DNA from: Acinetobacter gyllenbergii CIP 110306 = MTCC 11365
Lineage (GTDB): Bacteria; Pseudomonadota; Gammaproteobacteria; Pseudomonadales; Moraxellaceae
Direction: 5' to 3'
Assembly: GCF_000413855.1 (NCBI RefSeq)
Contig: NZ_ATGG01000049.1
Location: 28,931-92,930 of the forward strand
Length of the DNA stretch: 64,000 nt
The notes beneath the pieces are model-generated. The model saw nothing but the letters and a program-made list of their open reading frames with translations, was not told where the DNA came from and did no database searches. The position numbers and the translations under genes were made by a program. Positions 14,578 to 23,933 of the stretch are shown in pieces; position 1 is the first letter of the stretch; each line of letters starts with the position of its first letter.

Positions 14578-15135
14578 ATGATGATAAACATGAAAAAATT
14601 TTTAGGAAAATCTATTTTTAAAGCAACAGGTTGGGAATACAAGGTTGATCCAGCCATTTTAGAAAAGAAACAAGTCATTATCGGCTTCGAGCATACCTCC
14701 AACTTAGATACCATCCTCTCCCTCGCTTTATTCGAAATTTTAGAGTTAAAAATTCATACCTTAATCAAAAAAGAATTATTTAAAGGACCATTAAAACCGA
14801 TTTTGGAACGCTTGGGAGGCATCCCTGTGGATCGCAAAGCCAATAAAGATATCGTGACGCAAATGGTTGAACTATTTAACCAAAATGCCAGCTTTAATCT
14901 GGTGATTGCACCTGAAGCAACACGCGCCAAAGATGGTGAAGAACGCAAAGCAATTCGTACGGGGTTTTGGCATATTGCCAAAGCAGCCAATGTGCCAATC
15001 ATTTTGATGTATGCTAATGCCCGTACCAAACAAGGCGGTATTTTAGGGAAAATTTATCCATCCGATCTACAACAAGATCTGGAAAAAATCAAAGCGCTCT
15101 ATGCGGAATACGATATCGACGTAAAAATTAGCTAA
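14578..15135 (+). CDS. 1-acyl-glycerol-3-phosphate acyltransferase-like protein (PlsC family)
   Basis: The 185-residue protein has the acyltransferase motifs HTSNLD (HX4D, catalytic histidine about residue 39) and APEATR (variant of EGTR), separated by the usual distance, and a GGIPVDR block between them. Enzymes of this short class transfer an acyl chain to lysophosphatidate or a related acceptor at the inner membrane face. It has no long transmembrane region. It stands alone between the tRNA and yebC. The exact acceptor cannot be told from sequence. Confidence 0.75.
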   Translation: MMINMKKFLGKSIFKATGWEYKVDPAILEKKQVIIGFEHTSNLDTILSLALFEILELKIHTLIKKELFKGPLKPILERLGGIPVDRKANKDIVTQMVELFNQNASFNLVIAPEATRAKDGEERKAIRTGFWHIAKAANVPIILMYANARTKQGGILGKIYPSDLQQDLEKIKALYAEYDIDVKIS

Positions 15136-15277
15136 AGCATTTAGTTTATTTGATCAATCTTTGATGCTTGATCAAGATTTTACAGTTTGAATATGAGTGA
15201 TGCTAGTTTTCAACAAAACCATCGCTATGCTAATATTCCTGCACTTTTTTTAAGTTTTATTTTTTGGAGTTACTTCC

Positions 15278-16027
15278 ATGGCGGGTCATTCTAAATGGGC
15301 CAATATTAAGCATCGTAAAGCTAAACAAGATGCCAGTCGCGGTAAAGTTTTTACTAAATACATCCGTGAAATCGTAACCGCTGCACGTTTAGGCGGGCCA
15401 GATGCTGCAAGCAACCCACGTTTACGTGCTGTTGTTGAAAAAGCACTTTCTGTGAATATGACACGTGACACCATCAACCGTGCAATCCAGCGTGGTGCAG
15501 GTGGTGAAGACAATGATGATTTAAAAGAAGTTACCTATGAAGGTTATGGTGTGGGTGGCGTTGCAGTTATCGTTGAAACCATGACCGATAACTTAAACCG
15601 TACTGTTCCAGATGTTCGCCATTGCTTCTCTAAAACCAATGGTAATTTGGGAACCAATGGTTCGGTGGCTTACCTATTCACCAAGCGTGGTGAAATTTCT
15701 TTTGAAGATGTTTCTTTAGAAGACAAAGTCATGGAAGTTGCTTTAGAAGCGGGTGCTGATGATATCGAGATCGACGAAGATAGTATCTTGGTGATTACCA
15801 GCCCAGAAAGCTTTGGTGATGTCCAAGATGCGCTGACAGCTGCAGGTTTAAAATCTGACAATGCTGAAGTTGTGATGAGCCCATCGACTAAAGCTGAAAT
15901 CAACGATATCGATCAAGCTAAACAAATCATGAAAATGATTGATATGCTTGAAGATCTTGATGATGTTCAAAACGTTTATACCAACGTTGAATTCTCTGAA
16001 GATGTATTAACGCAACTTGATGCTTAA
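15278..16027 (+). CDS. yebC: YebC/PmpR family protein
   Basis: The N-terminus GHSKWANIKHRKAKQDASRGK, the GAGGEDNDDLKEVTYEGYGVGGVAVIVE block and 249 residues identify YebC/PmpR. Members bind DNA as regulators in some bacteria, and recent work links some to relief of ribosome stalling. GGAG precedes the ATG. In many gammaproteobacteria it neighbours ruvC; here it is followed convergently by an Lrp-type regulator with a shared bidirectional terminator. Confidence 0.9.
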   Translation: MAGHSKWANIKHRKAKQDASRGKVFTKYIREIVTAARLGGPDAASNPRLRAVVEKALSVNMTRDTINRAIQRGAGGEDNDDLKEVTYEGYGVGGVAVIVETMTDNLNRTVPDVRHCFSKTNGNLGTNGSVAYLFTKRGEISFEDVSLEDKVMEVALEAGADDIEIDEDSILVITSPESFGDVQDALTAAGLKSDNAEVVMSPSTKAEINDIDQAKQIMKMIDMLEDLDDVQNVYTNVEFSEDVLTQLDA

Positions 16028-16042
16028 TTCATTTAGATCAGT

Positions 16043-16073
16043 AAAAAATGCATCTTTTTAGATGCATTTTTTA
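16043..16073. terminator. bidirectional terminator between yebC and the lrp-like gene
   Basis: AAAAATGCATCT and AGATGCATTTTTT pair around TTTT, with A and T runs on both sides. Confidence 0.85.
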
Positions 16074-16541
16074 TAGCTTATTTAAAAGCTTATAGCAGTT
16101 AAAGACATTATATTCTTTGATCACGAAGCTTGAATGTAGTGCAACGACACTGTCAATTTTACCAATACGGCGTAATAGAATTTCACTATAGTCATCCATA
16201 TTGCGTGCCACTAATTCCAAAATAAAATCGGCACTCTGCCCCGTCACAAGAAAGGCATTGGTGACTTCTGGAATATCTTCGATTTCTTGCAGAAATTTAT
16301 CAAAGGTTTCGCTATCGTGTTTGCTCAATGAAACCTGTAAAAGAATATGTAAGCTAAAACCCAATTTATTAAAATTAATTTCTCGTTTCAGTTGCCCCAT
16401 CACTTGCGATTCAATCAAGTTTTTAATGCGACGATGTACTGAACTCACTGAAAGATTAATACGCTCTGAAAGCTCATTCAGATTGACATCCTCATGGGTC
16501 AAAATTTCCAGAATTTGTTTATCAAAACGATCTAATTCCAT
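16071..16541 (-). CDS. Lrp/AsnC family transcriptional regulator
   Basis: A 156-residue protein with an N-terminal helix-turn-helix (LNELSERINLSVSSVHRRIKNL) and a C-terminal RAM/ligand domain (LHILLQVSLSKHD..., VTNAFLVTGQSADFILELVA). Such proteins form octamers and respond to amino acids. It is not paired with an exporter; the nearest minus-strand neighbour upstream is the GST-like gene 457 bp away. Its target is unknown and could be its own promoter. Confidence 0.85.
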   Translation of the reverse strand: MELDRFDKQILEILTHEDVNLNELSERINLSVSSVHRRIKNLIESQVMGQLKREINFNKLGFSLHILLQVSLSKHDSETFDKFLQEIEDIPEVTNAFLVTGQSADFILELVARNMDDYSEILLRRIGKIDSVVALHSSFVIKEYNVFNCYKLLNKL

Positions 16542-16697
16542 TCTACAGTTCTCACTCTGAATTTATGTTTTTATCGGAACTGCGCACTCAGTAATTTTTA
16601 AGGGTCAAGGGAAAACATTCGTTTAACTTTTGACGATGCTGCATGGATAACGCAAACATGATTCCGATAAACTTTTGGTTTATCTCTGTCTCAAAGC

Positions 16698-16759
16698 CGA
16701 AACAAGACCTTTTGAGCAACTGTTCAACTGATCTCCCAATTGTTGAACAACTTGTTTCG
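16698..16759. other. two-tier inverted repeat, possible structured RNA
   Basis: CGAAACAAG (16698-16706) pairs perfectly with CTTGTTTCG (16751-16759), and inside it TGTTCAAC (16721-16728) pairs with GTTGAACA (16742-16749). The rest of the 16542-16997 gap holds no credible gene; a short hairpin ACCGATA/TATCGGT lies near 16900-16925. Function and strand are unknown. Confidence 0.4.
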
Positions 16760-16950
16760 ATCCCCATCACACCCTGAAACATAAGATAGCAAAGCCTTTT
16801 TATAATTATTTCCCTCTTTTCAGTTTTTTTAAAGTAAATTTGGCAATAATTTCTAATATTTTCAGCTTAAAACGAATTTTCTTTTAAAAATTAATTTTAT
16901 TCACCGATAATTTTTTACTTTATCGGTCATTTTTCTGTTTTCTTTCCCAT

Positions 16951-16985
16951 AAAAAAAGCCCCAATTAAGCAATCAGGGCTTTTCT
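16951..16985 (-). terminator. terminator of the GST-like gene
   Basis: AAAAGCCC and GGGCTTTT form the stem just downstream of the stop at 16998; the minus strand continues into a T run. Confidence 0.75.
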
Positions 16986-16997
16986 ACAACAACTTAT

Positions 16998-17768
16998 TTA
17001 TAAACCACGCCAATCGACCCGTGCATTTCGTTCAGTGGCGTAAATGCGCTGTACATATTGTCCAATCGGCAGATCAGATAAATAATCATAATATTGTTTT
17101 AGTTCGCCGTTAAACTGCTCAATATCATCATTTTCCAATTCCCACGGTGTCCCTTTAATCACTAATAAAGGTGCAAGAATTGCACAGACCGCGATATCGG
17201 CCAAACCCAGACGATCACCGACCATATAACGTCCTTGATTATCAATCAAACGCTGGTTCAGATCCGTGATCAACTCAGTCATTCTAAGCTTAGACTCGGT
17301 CACTTGCTCAGGATTCAACTTATAGTTGGTCGAAACTAAGCTTTTTAAGATCGGCTTAGAAATTTTTTCAAACTGGCGTAAATAACCTTGCTCACCCATC
17401 ATGATTTCAAGCGGATGGTCACCCACTGACAATGCATGCGCCAATGACCAACGACGCACATGGACACCAAGTTCATCAGCTAACTTGTCAATTTCTAAGG
17501 CTTGCTCACGTAACTGTTCATCACGTCTCAATAAAGCATGCTCTGGATAGGTGCTATCCAGATATAAGGCGATTTGCGTTGAATCGGCAATCCAGTGTTT
17601 ATCATCTTTCAACATTGGCAATAAGTATTGCCCAGATTTTAGATAGGTAAAAGCACGGTGAAAACCAGGAATTAAATTATGTGCCACATAGTCCAATTCC
17701 TTATGATCTAGCAACCAGCGAGCTTTTTCACAATAGTGAGACAAAGGAAATTGGTATAAAACCCGCAT
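16998..17768 (-). CDS. glutathione S-transferase family protein
   Basis: The N-terminal thioredoxin-like domain begins VLYQFPLSHYCEKARWLLD, with S/Y-C-E-K-A-R at the glutathione site, followed by LPMLKDDKHWIADSTQIALYLD (the conserved D-S glutathione contact). The all-helical C-terminal domain holds GRYMVGDRLGLADIAVCAIL with the N-capping aspartate. At 256 residues it is a standard soluble GST. Substrate is unknown. It is transcribed alone, divergent from the sulfur operon. Confidence 0.8.
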   Translation of the reverse strand: MRVLYQFPLSHYCEKARWLLDHKELDYVAHNLIPGFHRAFTYLKSGQYLLPMLKDDKHWIADSTQIALYLDSTYPEHALLRRDEQLREQALEIDKLADELGVHVRRWSLAHALSVGDHPLEIMMGEQGYLRQFEKISKPILKSLVSTNYKLNPEQVTESKLRMTELITDLNQRLIDNQGRYMVGDRLGLADIAVCAILAPLLVIKGTPWELENDDIEQFNGELKQYYDYLSDLPIGQYVQRIYATERNARVDWRGL

Positions 17769-18127
17769 AGACTCTCCAAATTTATTTTTCTACTCGATCA
17801 AACATAAGGTTTTCCCTACTGTAGAAGTAAAAGTGAATCAATACAATGTCCTTTTTGCTCGATCTTCTATAATTTCGGCGAGTTTGCTTTATAAATATTC
17901 GTGGTGAGATTATTCCATTATTTCATAGAAAAAGACTTTTCGCATAGGTTAACAAAGAACCAAGAACTCTAAACTTATGTTTTTTAATTAGTATTTATTA
18001 TCTACTTTTCTGTTATTTTTCTCATAATAAATGCTTAGAAATTATTGTGATATATAAGGCATAACTGATGGTTTAGTGGAAAAGTAAAACTTTTGTAAAG
18101 TGTCTCTTATCTATTAGAGGTGCTCAC
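17769..18127. promoter_or_regulatory. intergenic region between GST-like gene and sulfur operon
   Basis: This 359-bp AT-rich gap must contain divergent promoters for the GST-like gene and the sfnB operon. I see no clear -24/-12 (sigma-54) element and no confident regulator site; GAGG lies shortly before the sfnB start. Confidence 0.4.
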
Positions 18128-19339
18128 ATGTCCAGTAATCAATCAGTGATCCAAGCTCAAACACAACTGATTTCAAATGATCAGCAGGCCATCAATGCTG
18201 CCTATCAAGTTGCTGACTTTGCATTAGAAGATCGCAATCATCGTGATCAAAATCGGATTTTGCCGACAGAACAAATTATTCAGTTTAGCCAAAAAGGCCT
18301 TGGCGGAATCCGTATACCACAACAATATGGGGGGGCTTTTGTCTCCAATAAGACCTTGGCACATGTGTTTCGTATTTTAACGAAAGCCGATGCCAATGTC
18401 GGACAAATTCCACAAAACCAGTTTGGTCTTTTAAATTTTATTAATATCACCGGTTCAGATGTACAAAAACAGTTTGTCTATGCTGAAATTTTGGCAGGCA
18501 AACGTATCGCCAATGGAGGGCCAGAAAAAAATTCCAAAGATACCAAAGCCATTCAAACCACATTAAGGTTAGAAAATGGTCAATACTTTTTAAACGGGGA
18601 AAAATTTTACTCAACTGGCACCAGCTTTGCGGATTGGTTAGCGATTCGAGCCTTACATCCAGATGGTTATACCGTATTGACTCTGGTTGAGCGTCATGCC
18701 AATGGTGTTGAAGTGATTAATGACTGGAATGGCTTTGGTCAACGTACTACAGCCAGTGGAACAGTAAAACTACACAACGTCGTTGTTGATCCTGCACTAT
18801 TTTTTGATGAGCGCATTATTGCCGACACCCCAAATGTTCGCGGTGCGTATTCTCAACTTTTACAGGTTGCCATTGATGTTGGCATTGCCGAAGCAGCTTT
18901 TGACGACACCTTATCCAGCATTCGTAAAGCACGTCCCATTATTGATGCAGGCGTAGAAAAAGCCAGTGAAGAACATTACACCTTACAAGAAGTTGGCAAA
19001 CTGAATATCCTGCTCGATGCTGCCATTTTATTGCTGGATGATGCTGCCGAATATCTAGATGAACTTGATCAAATCGCTGAGATTTCTGCCGAGCAAGCCG
19101 CGCACGCTTCTATTTTAGTAGCAGAAGCAAAAATTTATGCCAATGATGCTGCCCTGCATATCTCAGAGAAGCTACTCGAACTTGGTGGCAGCCGTGCCAG
19201 CCTGAGCCAACATAATCTTGATCAACACTGGCGCAATGCCCGTGTACATACCTTACATGATCCTGTGCGTTGGAAATTCCATGCCATCGGTGACTATTAC
19301 CTCAATGGTACGCACCCTGCCCGCCATGCTTGGATTTAA
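18128..19339 (+). CDS. SfnB-family acyl-CoA-dehydrogenase-like flavoprotein, copy 1
   Basis: A 403-residue member of the acyl-CoA dehydrogenase fold used in sulfur acquisition (SfnB, needed for growth on dimethyl sulfone in Pseudomonas). Recognisable parts are GGIRIPQQYGG, DANVGQIPQNQ, the NGEKFYSTGTSFADW flavin-side loop and the C-terminal QHWRNARVHTLHDPVRWK. It heads a co-directional group with a second SfnB, an FMN monooxygenase and an ABC importer, which points to desulfurisation of organic sulfur compounds. Roughly half its residues match the second copy. Confidence 0.75.
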   Translation: MSSNQSVIQAQTQLISNDQQAINAAYQVADFALEDRNHRDQNRILPTEQIIQFSQKGLGGIRIPQQYGGAFVSNKTLAHVFRILTKADANVGQIPQNQFGLLNFINITGSDVQKQFVYAEILAGKRIANGGPEKNSKDTKAIQTTLRLENGQYFLNGEKFYSTGTSFADWLAIRALHPDGYTVLTLVERHANGVEVINDWNGFGQRTTASGTVKLHNVVVDPALFFDERIIADTPNVRGAYSQLLQVAIDVGIAEAAFDDTLSSIRKARPIIDAGVEKASEEHYTLQEVGKLNILLDAAILLLDDAAEYLDELDQIAEISAEQAAHASILVAEAKIYANDAALHISEKLLELGGSRASLSQHNLDQHWRNARVHTLHDPVRWKFHAIGDYYLNGTHPARHAWI

Positions 19340-19349
19340 GGAGCACATC

Positions 19350-20573
19350 ATGACCTCATACCAAGAATTACAAGGTTTTGCCAAAACCCATATTAAAGCA
19401 GCGCATATTATCCAAAGTGATGCAGAAGCACTAGACATTGCCACGCAACTCAGCCAACAGTTTAAACAAGCAGCAGTTGAACGCGATGCCAATCGAAACT
19501 TGCCATTTACTGAAATCGAAAGCTATAGCCAGTCTGGTTTATGGGCGATTACCGTACCTAAACAATATGGTGGTGCAGAGGTTTCCAGCCTCACTGTTGC
19601 CAAAGTCATTGCGCTGTTTAGCGGTGCGGATGGTTCGATTGGACAAATTCCACAAAATCACTTCTATGCATTGGAAGTATTGCGTAATACAGGCACAGAA
19701 GCGCAAAAGAAACGTCTCTATCAAGAAGTCTTACAAGGTGCACGCTTTGGTAATGCGCTGGCTGAATTTAAAACCCGCACATCTGCCCATAAGCAAACAA
19801 CATTGATTCCAAATGAGAAAGGCTATCTGATTCAAGGAGAAAAGTTTTATTGCACGGGTAGCCTGTTTGCACATCGTATTCCTACTTTAGTGGTTGATGA
19901 AACGGGCAATGAGTTTCTGGCTTTTGTACAACGCGACAGCCAAGGCTTAGAACTGATTGATGACTGGTCTGGTTTTGGGCAACGCACCACGGGCAGCGGC
20001 ACAGTTAAGTTTAATCAGGTCTTTGTTGCCAAAGAGGATGTGATTCCTTTTGATACTGCCTTTAAGCAACTGTCTTTAGTTGGCCCCTTTGCCCAGATCA
20101 TGCATGCTGCGATTGAAGTCGGCATTGCCCGTGCTGCCTTTGAAGAAACACTGGAACGTGTACGTGTGGCGCGTCCTTGGATTGATGCCAATATTGAATC
20201 TGCGACGCAAGACCCCTTAACCCTATCAGAGCTGGGACGTGTCGCAACCGATGTCAAAGCCAGTGAACTTTTACTGAAACAAGCAGCTCGATCTGTAGAT
20301 ATCGCCAAACAGGATCTCAATGCGGAAACTTTAGCCAAAGCCTCAATTGATGTGGCCAAAGTGCGTGCGCATAGTACCGAAACAGCATTAAAAGCCTCAT
20401 CTAAATTGATTGAGTTGGCGGGTAGTCGTGGCAGTCAACGTGCTGATGGTCTGGATCGACATTGGCGTAATGCGCGGGTTCATACCTTGCATGATGCTGC
20501 ACGCTGGAAATATTACTTCATTGGTAATTATGTGTTGAATGGCATTCTGCCACCGCGTCGGGGGACATTGTAA
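19350..20573 (+). CDS. SfnB-family flavoprotein, copy 2
   Basis: A 407-residue paralogue of the preceding gene: WAITVPKQYGGAEVS, GSIGQIPQNHFYALEV, the GEKFYCTG loop and RHWRNARVHTLHDAARWK align at the same places. The start is ATG 19350, ten bases after the previous stop, with AAGGAG upstream; an open frame extends further back but would overlap copy 1. The stop TAA overlaps the next ATG by one base. Tandem copies may act on different sulfonates or form a mixed complex. Confidence 0.75.
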   Translation: MTSYQELQGFAKTHIKAAHIIQSDAEALDIATQLSQQFKQAAVERDANRNLPFTEIESYSQSGLWAITVPKQYGGAEVSSLTVAKVIALFSGADGSIGQIPQNHFYALEVLRNTGTEAQKKRLYQEVLQGARFGNALAEFKTRTSAHKQTTLIPNEKGYLIQGEKFYCTGSLFAHRIPTLVVDETGNEFLAFVQRDSQGLELIDDWSGFGQRTTGSGTVKFNQVFVAKEDVIPFDTAFKQLSLVGPFAQIMHAAIEVGIARAAFEETLERVRVARPWIDANIESATQDPLTLSELGRVATDVKASELLLKQAARSVDIAKQDLNAETLAKASIDVAKVRAHSTETALKASSKLIELAGSRGSQRADGLDRHWRNARVHTLHDAARWKYYFIGNYVLNGILPPRRGTL

Positions 20574-21985
20574 TGGGTCAAAACCTGCCGAAGAAAATTT
20601 TACTGAATGCCTTTGATATGAATTGTGTCGGTCATATCAATCATGGTTTGTGGACGCATCCTCGTGATCAATCACATCGCTTTAATGAACTGAGTTATTG
20701 GACTGAGTTAGCCCAAACGCTGGAGCAAGGTCTATTTGATGGTTTATTTTTGGCGGATATTACAGGGGTTTATGATGTCTATCAAAATGGGATTGATCTG
20801 ACCCTAAAAGAGTCCATTCAACTGCCTAGCCATGACCCTTCTACCCTGATTTCGGCAATGGCCTTGGTCACACAAAATTTAAGCTTTGGTGTCACGGTCA
20901 ATTTGAGCTATGAACAGCCCTATCAATTTGCACGGCGTTTTGCCAGTTTGGATCATTTAACTCAAGGTCGTTTGGGCTGGAATATTGTCACAGGCTATTT
21001 GGACAGTGCTGAACGCTTAATTGGGCAAAAAGGCTTGAAAGATCACGATGCCCGTTACGATCAGGCTGAGGAATTTTTACAGCTTTGCTATAAATATTGG
21101 GAAGGTTCTTGGGAAAATGACGCTTTAAAGAAAGATAAGCAACAGCGTATCTTTACCGATCCGAACAAAGTCCATTCGATCAATCACCAAGGCCAATACT
21201 ATCAAAGCCAAGGTGTGTTTCAAGTTGCGCCGTCGGTTCAACGCACCCCAACACTCTTCCAAGCAGGTGCTTCACCGAAAGGACTACAGTTTGCCACGCG
21301 TCATGCCGAATGTATTTTTATTGGTGGTGATCAGCCTGAAAAAATTCGTCAGCACGTTAATAAAATACGACTACAAGCAACACAGCAAGGTCGAGATGAA
21401 GATACGATTAAAATCTTTGTCGGCATTACCGTGGTTGTGGCTGAAACACATGAACTTGCCCAACAGAAATTGGCTGAATATCGCCAATATGCCAGCCCTG
21501 AAGCAGGTTTAGCGCATTATGCCAGTTCAGTCGGCATTGATCTTGCCAAGTTTGCAGATGATGAAGCGATTCCTTATCAAAAGAGCAATAGCATTGCCTC
21601 AGTCAATGAGAAGTTTAAAGAGCAGCGCATCAGCAAAAATGACCTGAAAGCACAGCATGTTCTGGGTGGACGTTATCCGCTGATTGTCGGGAGTGGTGTT
21701 GAAGTTGCGGAATATCTGATTGAGTTACTCGATCAAACGGGCATTGATGGTTTTAACCTGACTCGTACCGTTGCACCTGAATCACACCATGATTTCATTC
21801 GACTGGTGATTCCAGAGTTACAGCAACGCGGACGTTATAAAACTGAATATTCCACAGGTTCATTACGCAATAAACTGTTTGCCCAAGGGGATCATTTAGC
21901 TGCAAGCCATCCTGCCGATCAGTTTCGATGTAGAGCGCAGAACAACACACATGACTTAAAAACAATTGAAGAAATTAGTGCTTAG
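20573..21985 (+). CDS. FMN-dependent monooxygenase, NtaA/SnaA/DmoA family
   Basis: A 470-residue bacterial luciferase-like TIM-barrel protein. Diagnostic stretches are NHGLWTHPRDQSHRFNELSYW, the LTQGRLGWNIVTGYLDSA loop and FQAGASPKGLQFATRHAECIF. Enzymes of this group use reduced FMN from a separate reductase to cleave C-S bonds (for example dimethyl sulfide) or C-N bonds. The company of two SfnB genes and a MetQNI importer makes a sulfur substrate most likely. It starts one base inside the previous stop codon. No flavin reductase gene is nearby. Confidence 0.8.
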   Translation: MGQNLPKKILLNAFDMNCVGHINHGLWTHPRDQSHRFNELSYWTELAQTLEQGLFDGLFLADITGVYDVYQNGIDLTLKESIQLPSHDPSTLISAMALVTQNLSFGVTVNLSYEQPYQFARRFASLDHLTQGRLGWNIVTGYLDSAERLIGQKGLKDHDARYDQAEEFLQLCYKYWEGSWENDALKKDKQQRIFTDPNKVHSINHQGQYYQSQGVFQVAPSVQRTPTLFQAGASPKGLQFATRHAECIFIGGDQPEKIRQHVNKIRLQATQQGRDEDTIKIFVGITVVVAETHELAQQKLAEYRQYASPEAGLAHYASSVGIDLAKFADDEAIPYQKSNSIASVNEKFKEQRISKNDLKAQHVLGGRYPLIVGSGVEVAEYLIELLDQTGIDGFNLTRTVAPESHHDFIRLVIPELQQRGRYKTEYSTGSLRNKLFAQGDHLAASHPADQFRCRAQNNTHDLKTIEEISA

Positions 21986-22020
21986 CATTTAAACATTTAA
22001 GAATAGAATTGGAGAAATAT

Positions 22021-22851
22021 ATGGCTCAAACAGCCTCTAAAAAATGGTTGGGTATTGGCCTTGTCGTTGTTGTTGCGATTATTGCCTTATTGATTTGGAA
22101 TAAACAAAGACAGAACCACAGCAGCGAACTGGTAATTGGGATTAGTCCGTCTTTTGCACACCCGCTACAAGTCGCTGCGGATGAAGCCAAACAACAGGGT
22201 TTAAATGTCAAATTGGTGGAATTTTCTGATTGGAACACGCCGAACATTACACTAAATCATGGTGATATTGATGCGAACTTTTTCCAGCATCAGCCCTTCT
22301 TGGACAATGCCATTAAAGAAACAGGCTTTAAATTAAAATCATTTGCGGCAGGTGCAGCATCGCATGTCGGACTGTATTCAAAAAAATATAAAAGCTTTGA
22401 GGAACTGCCAAATGGTGCAACAGTTGCCATTCCGAATGATCCTGTGAATCAAGGTCGTGCTTTATTGCTGTTGCAACAAGCCAAGCTGATTGAACTGAAA
22501 GACAGCAATAATCACCTTTCTGCTCTGAAAGACATTACTGCAAATCCGAAGAACCTGAAATTTACCGAAGTTGAAGGCCCACAAACTGCACGTGCCATTG
22601 ATGATGTTGATCTGGCGTTTGGCTATCCACATTACCTACGTCTAGCCAAAACAGCTGATCCTGAAAGTGCCTTATTGTTTGATGACAATACCAATAAGCG
22701 TTATGCGATTTTATTTGTGGTGCGTGATGACTATCAGGATAAAGACAGCAAACTACAGAAGTTTGTCGAAATTTATCAAAACTCACCGAAAGTCAAAGCA
22801 GCCTTGGATAGTGATTTTGGTCCAACGTTGTGGTTCCCAGGCTGGAAATAA
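22021..22851 (+). CDS. MetQ/NlpA-family substrate-binding protein, membrane anchored
   Basis: A 276-residue periplasmic binding protein of an ABC importer: the core ELVIGISPSFAHPLQVAADEA, then GDIDANFFQHQPFLDNAI and VAIPNDPVNQGRALLLLQ are typical of the MetQ family. The N-terminus is a single hydrophobic helix (residues about 9-30) with no lipobox cysteine, so the protein is probably anchored by an uncleaved helix rather than a lipid. GGAG precedes the ATG at 22021. It forms a transport operon with the ATPase and permease that follow; the substrate may be methionine or a sulfur compound. Confidence 0.85.
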   Translation: MAQTASKKWLGIGLVVVVAIIALLIWNKQRQNHSSELVIGISPSFAHPLQVAADEAKQQGLNVKLVEFSDWNTPNITLNHGDIDANFFQHQPFLDNAIKETGFKLKSFAAGAASHVGLYSKKYKSFEELPNGATVAIPNDPVNQGRALLLLQQAKLIELKDSNNHLSALKDITANPKNLKFTEVEGPQTARAIDDVDLAFGYPHYLRLAKTADPESALLFDDNTNKRYAILFVVRDDYQDKDSKLQKFVEIYQNSPKVKAALDSDFGPTLWFPGWK

Positions 22852-22859
22852 GGAGAACG

Positions 22860-23933
22860 ATGATGGTGAGTTTTGGTTCACAAGTTGATTTTTCAGTTCC
22901 ACATCTGAAAATCCGTGGTTTAAATAAGTTTTACGAGGTTCAGGGCCAACGCTTACATGCATTAAAAGACATTAATGTGGATATTCCTAAAGCACAGATT
23001 GTCGGGATTATCGGAAAAAGTGGTGCAGGTAAATCCTCCCTGCTGCGTACCTTAAATGGTCTGGAGTCGATTGATACAGGCAGTATTTTGATTCATCAGC
23101 AAAATATTGCTGAACTCAGCCATGTCGAGTTGATTAAAACTCGACAGAAGATTGGCATGATTTTTCAGCATTTTAATCTGATGTCTGCAAAAACCGTATG
23201 GGAAAATGTGGCGCTACCGCTACGTATTGCTGGTTATGACAAGGCCGAAATAGAGCAACGGGTCAGTGATGTACTGACGCTGGTTGGATTAGCAGCAAAG
23301 CGAAATGATTACCCGGCTCAATTGTCTGGTGGGCAGAAACAACGTGTGGGCATTGCCCGTGCCTTGGTTTCTCAACCCGAAATTCTGCTCTGTGATGAGG
23401 CGACCTCAGCTCTCGACCCAGAAAGCACGGCCAATATTTTATCGTTGTTAAAGCAGATCAACCGAGACCTCGGCTTAACCATTGTCTTGATCACCCATGA
23501 GATGCAAGTCATTCAAGAAATTTGTGATCAGGTGATCGTGATTGATCATGGTGAGATTATCGAGTCTGGGCAAGTCTGGTCGGTATTTTCCGATCCACAA
23601 CAACAGATCACACGGGAATTACTCAATTTTGAGCAGGTAAATTTACCTTTTGAACTGAGTCAAACCATTCTGCCTCAGAGTACCCATCAGATTTTAAAGC
23701 TAAAATATGTCAGTGAATCGCAAGCCGTTCCTGATTTATATCAACTATTGGATGGCTTTAATCGTCCAGTTCAGGTCTACCACAGCCAAATTAATAGCAT
23801 TCAACAGCGAACCATTGGCTCATTGATTATCGGGGTTCCCTCTTCGGAATTTGATTTAACTCACTCCCACTTTGAAAAACATCCGGCAATAACACAACTT
23901 GAGGTGATCGGATATGTACAATCAACTCATTGA
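22860..23933 (+). CDS. metN: MetN-type ABC transporter ATPase
   Basis: The ATP-hydrolysing subunit of a methionine-type importer. Walker A GKSGAGKSS, signature LSGGQKQR, Walker B ILLCDEATSALD and the switch histidine in VLITHEM are all present, followed by a C-terminal NIL regulatory domain from about residue 270. At 357 residues the length is standard. AGGAG precedes the start, and the permease gene begins 20 bases before its end. Assignment to methionine versus another sulfur substrate rests on context. Confidence 0.85.
   Translation: MMVSFGSQVDFSVPHLKIRGLNKFYEVQGQRLHALKDINVDIPKAQIVGIIGKSGAGKSSLLRTLNGLESIDTGSILIHQQNIAELSHVELIKTRQKIGMIFQHFNLMSAKTVWENVALPLRIAGYDKAEIEQRVSDVLTLVGLAAKRNDYPAQLSGGQKQRVGIARALVSQPEILLCDEATSALDPESTANILSLLKQINRDLGLTIVLITHEMQVIQEICDQVIVIDHGEIIESGQVWSVFSDPQQQITRELLNFEQVNLPFELSQTILPQSTHQILKLKYVSESQAVPDLYQLLDGFNRPVQVYHSQINSIQQRTIGSLIIGVPSSEFDLTHSHFEKHPAITQLEVIGYVQSTH

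Noticed and set aside
16588..16782. Minus-strand 64-residue ORF in the lrp-GST gap
   Set aside because: It reads through the nested inverted repeat, has no ribosome-binding site and no family features.
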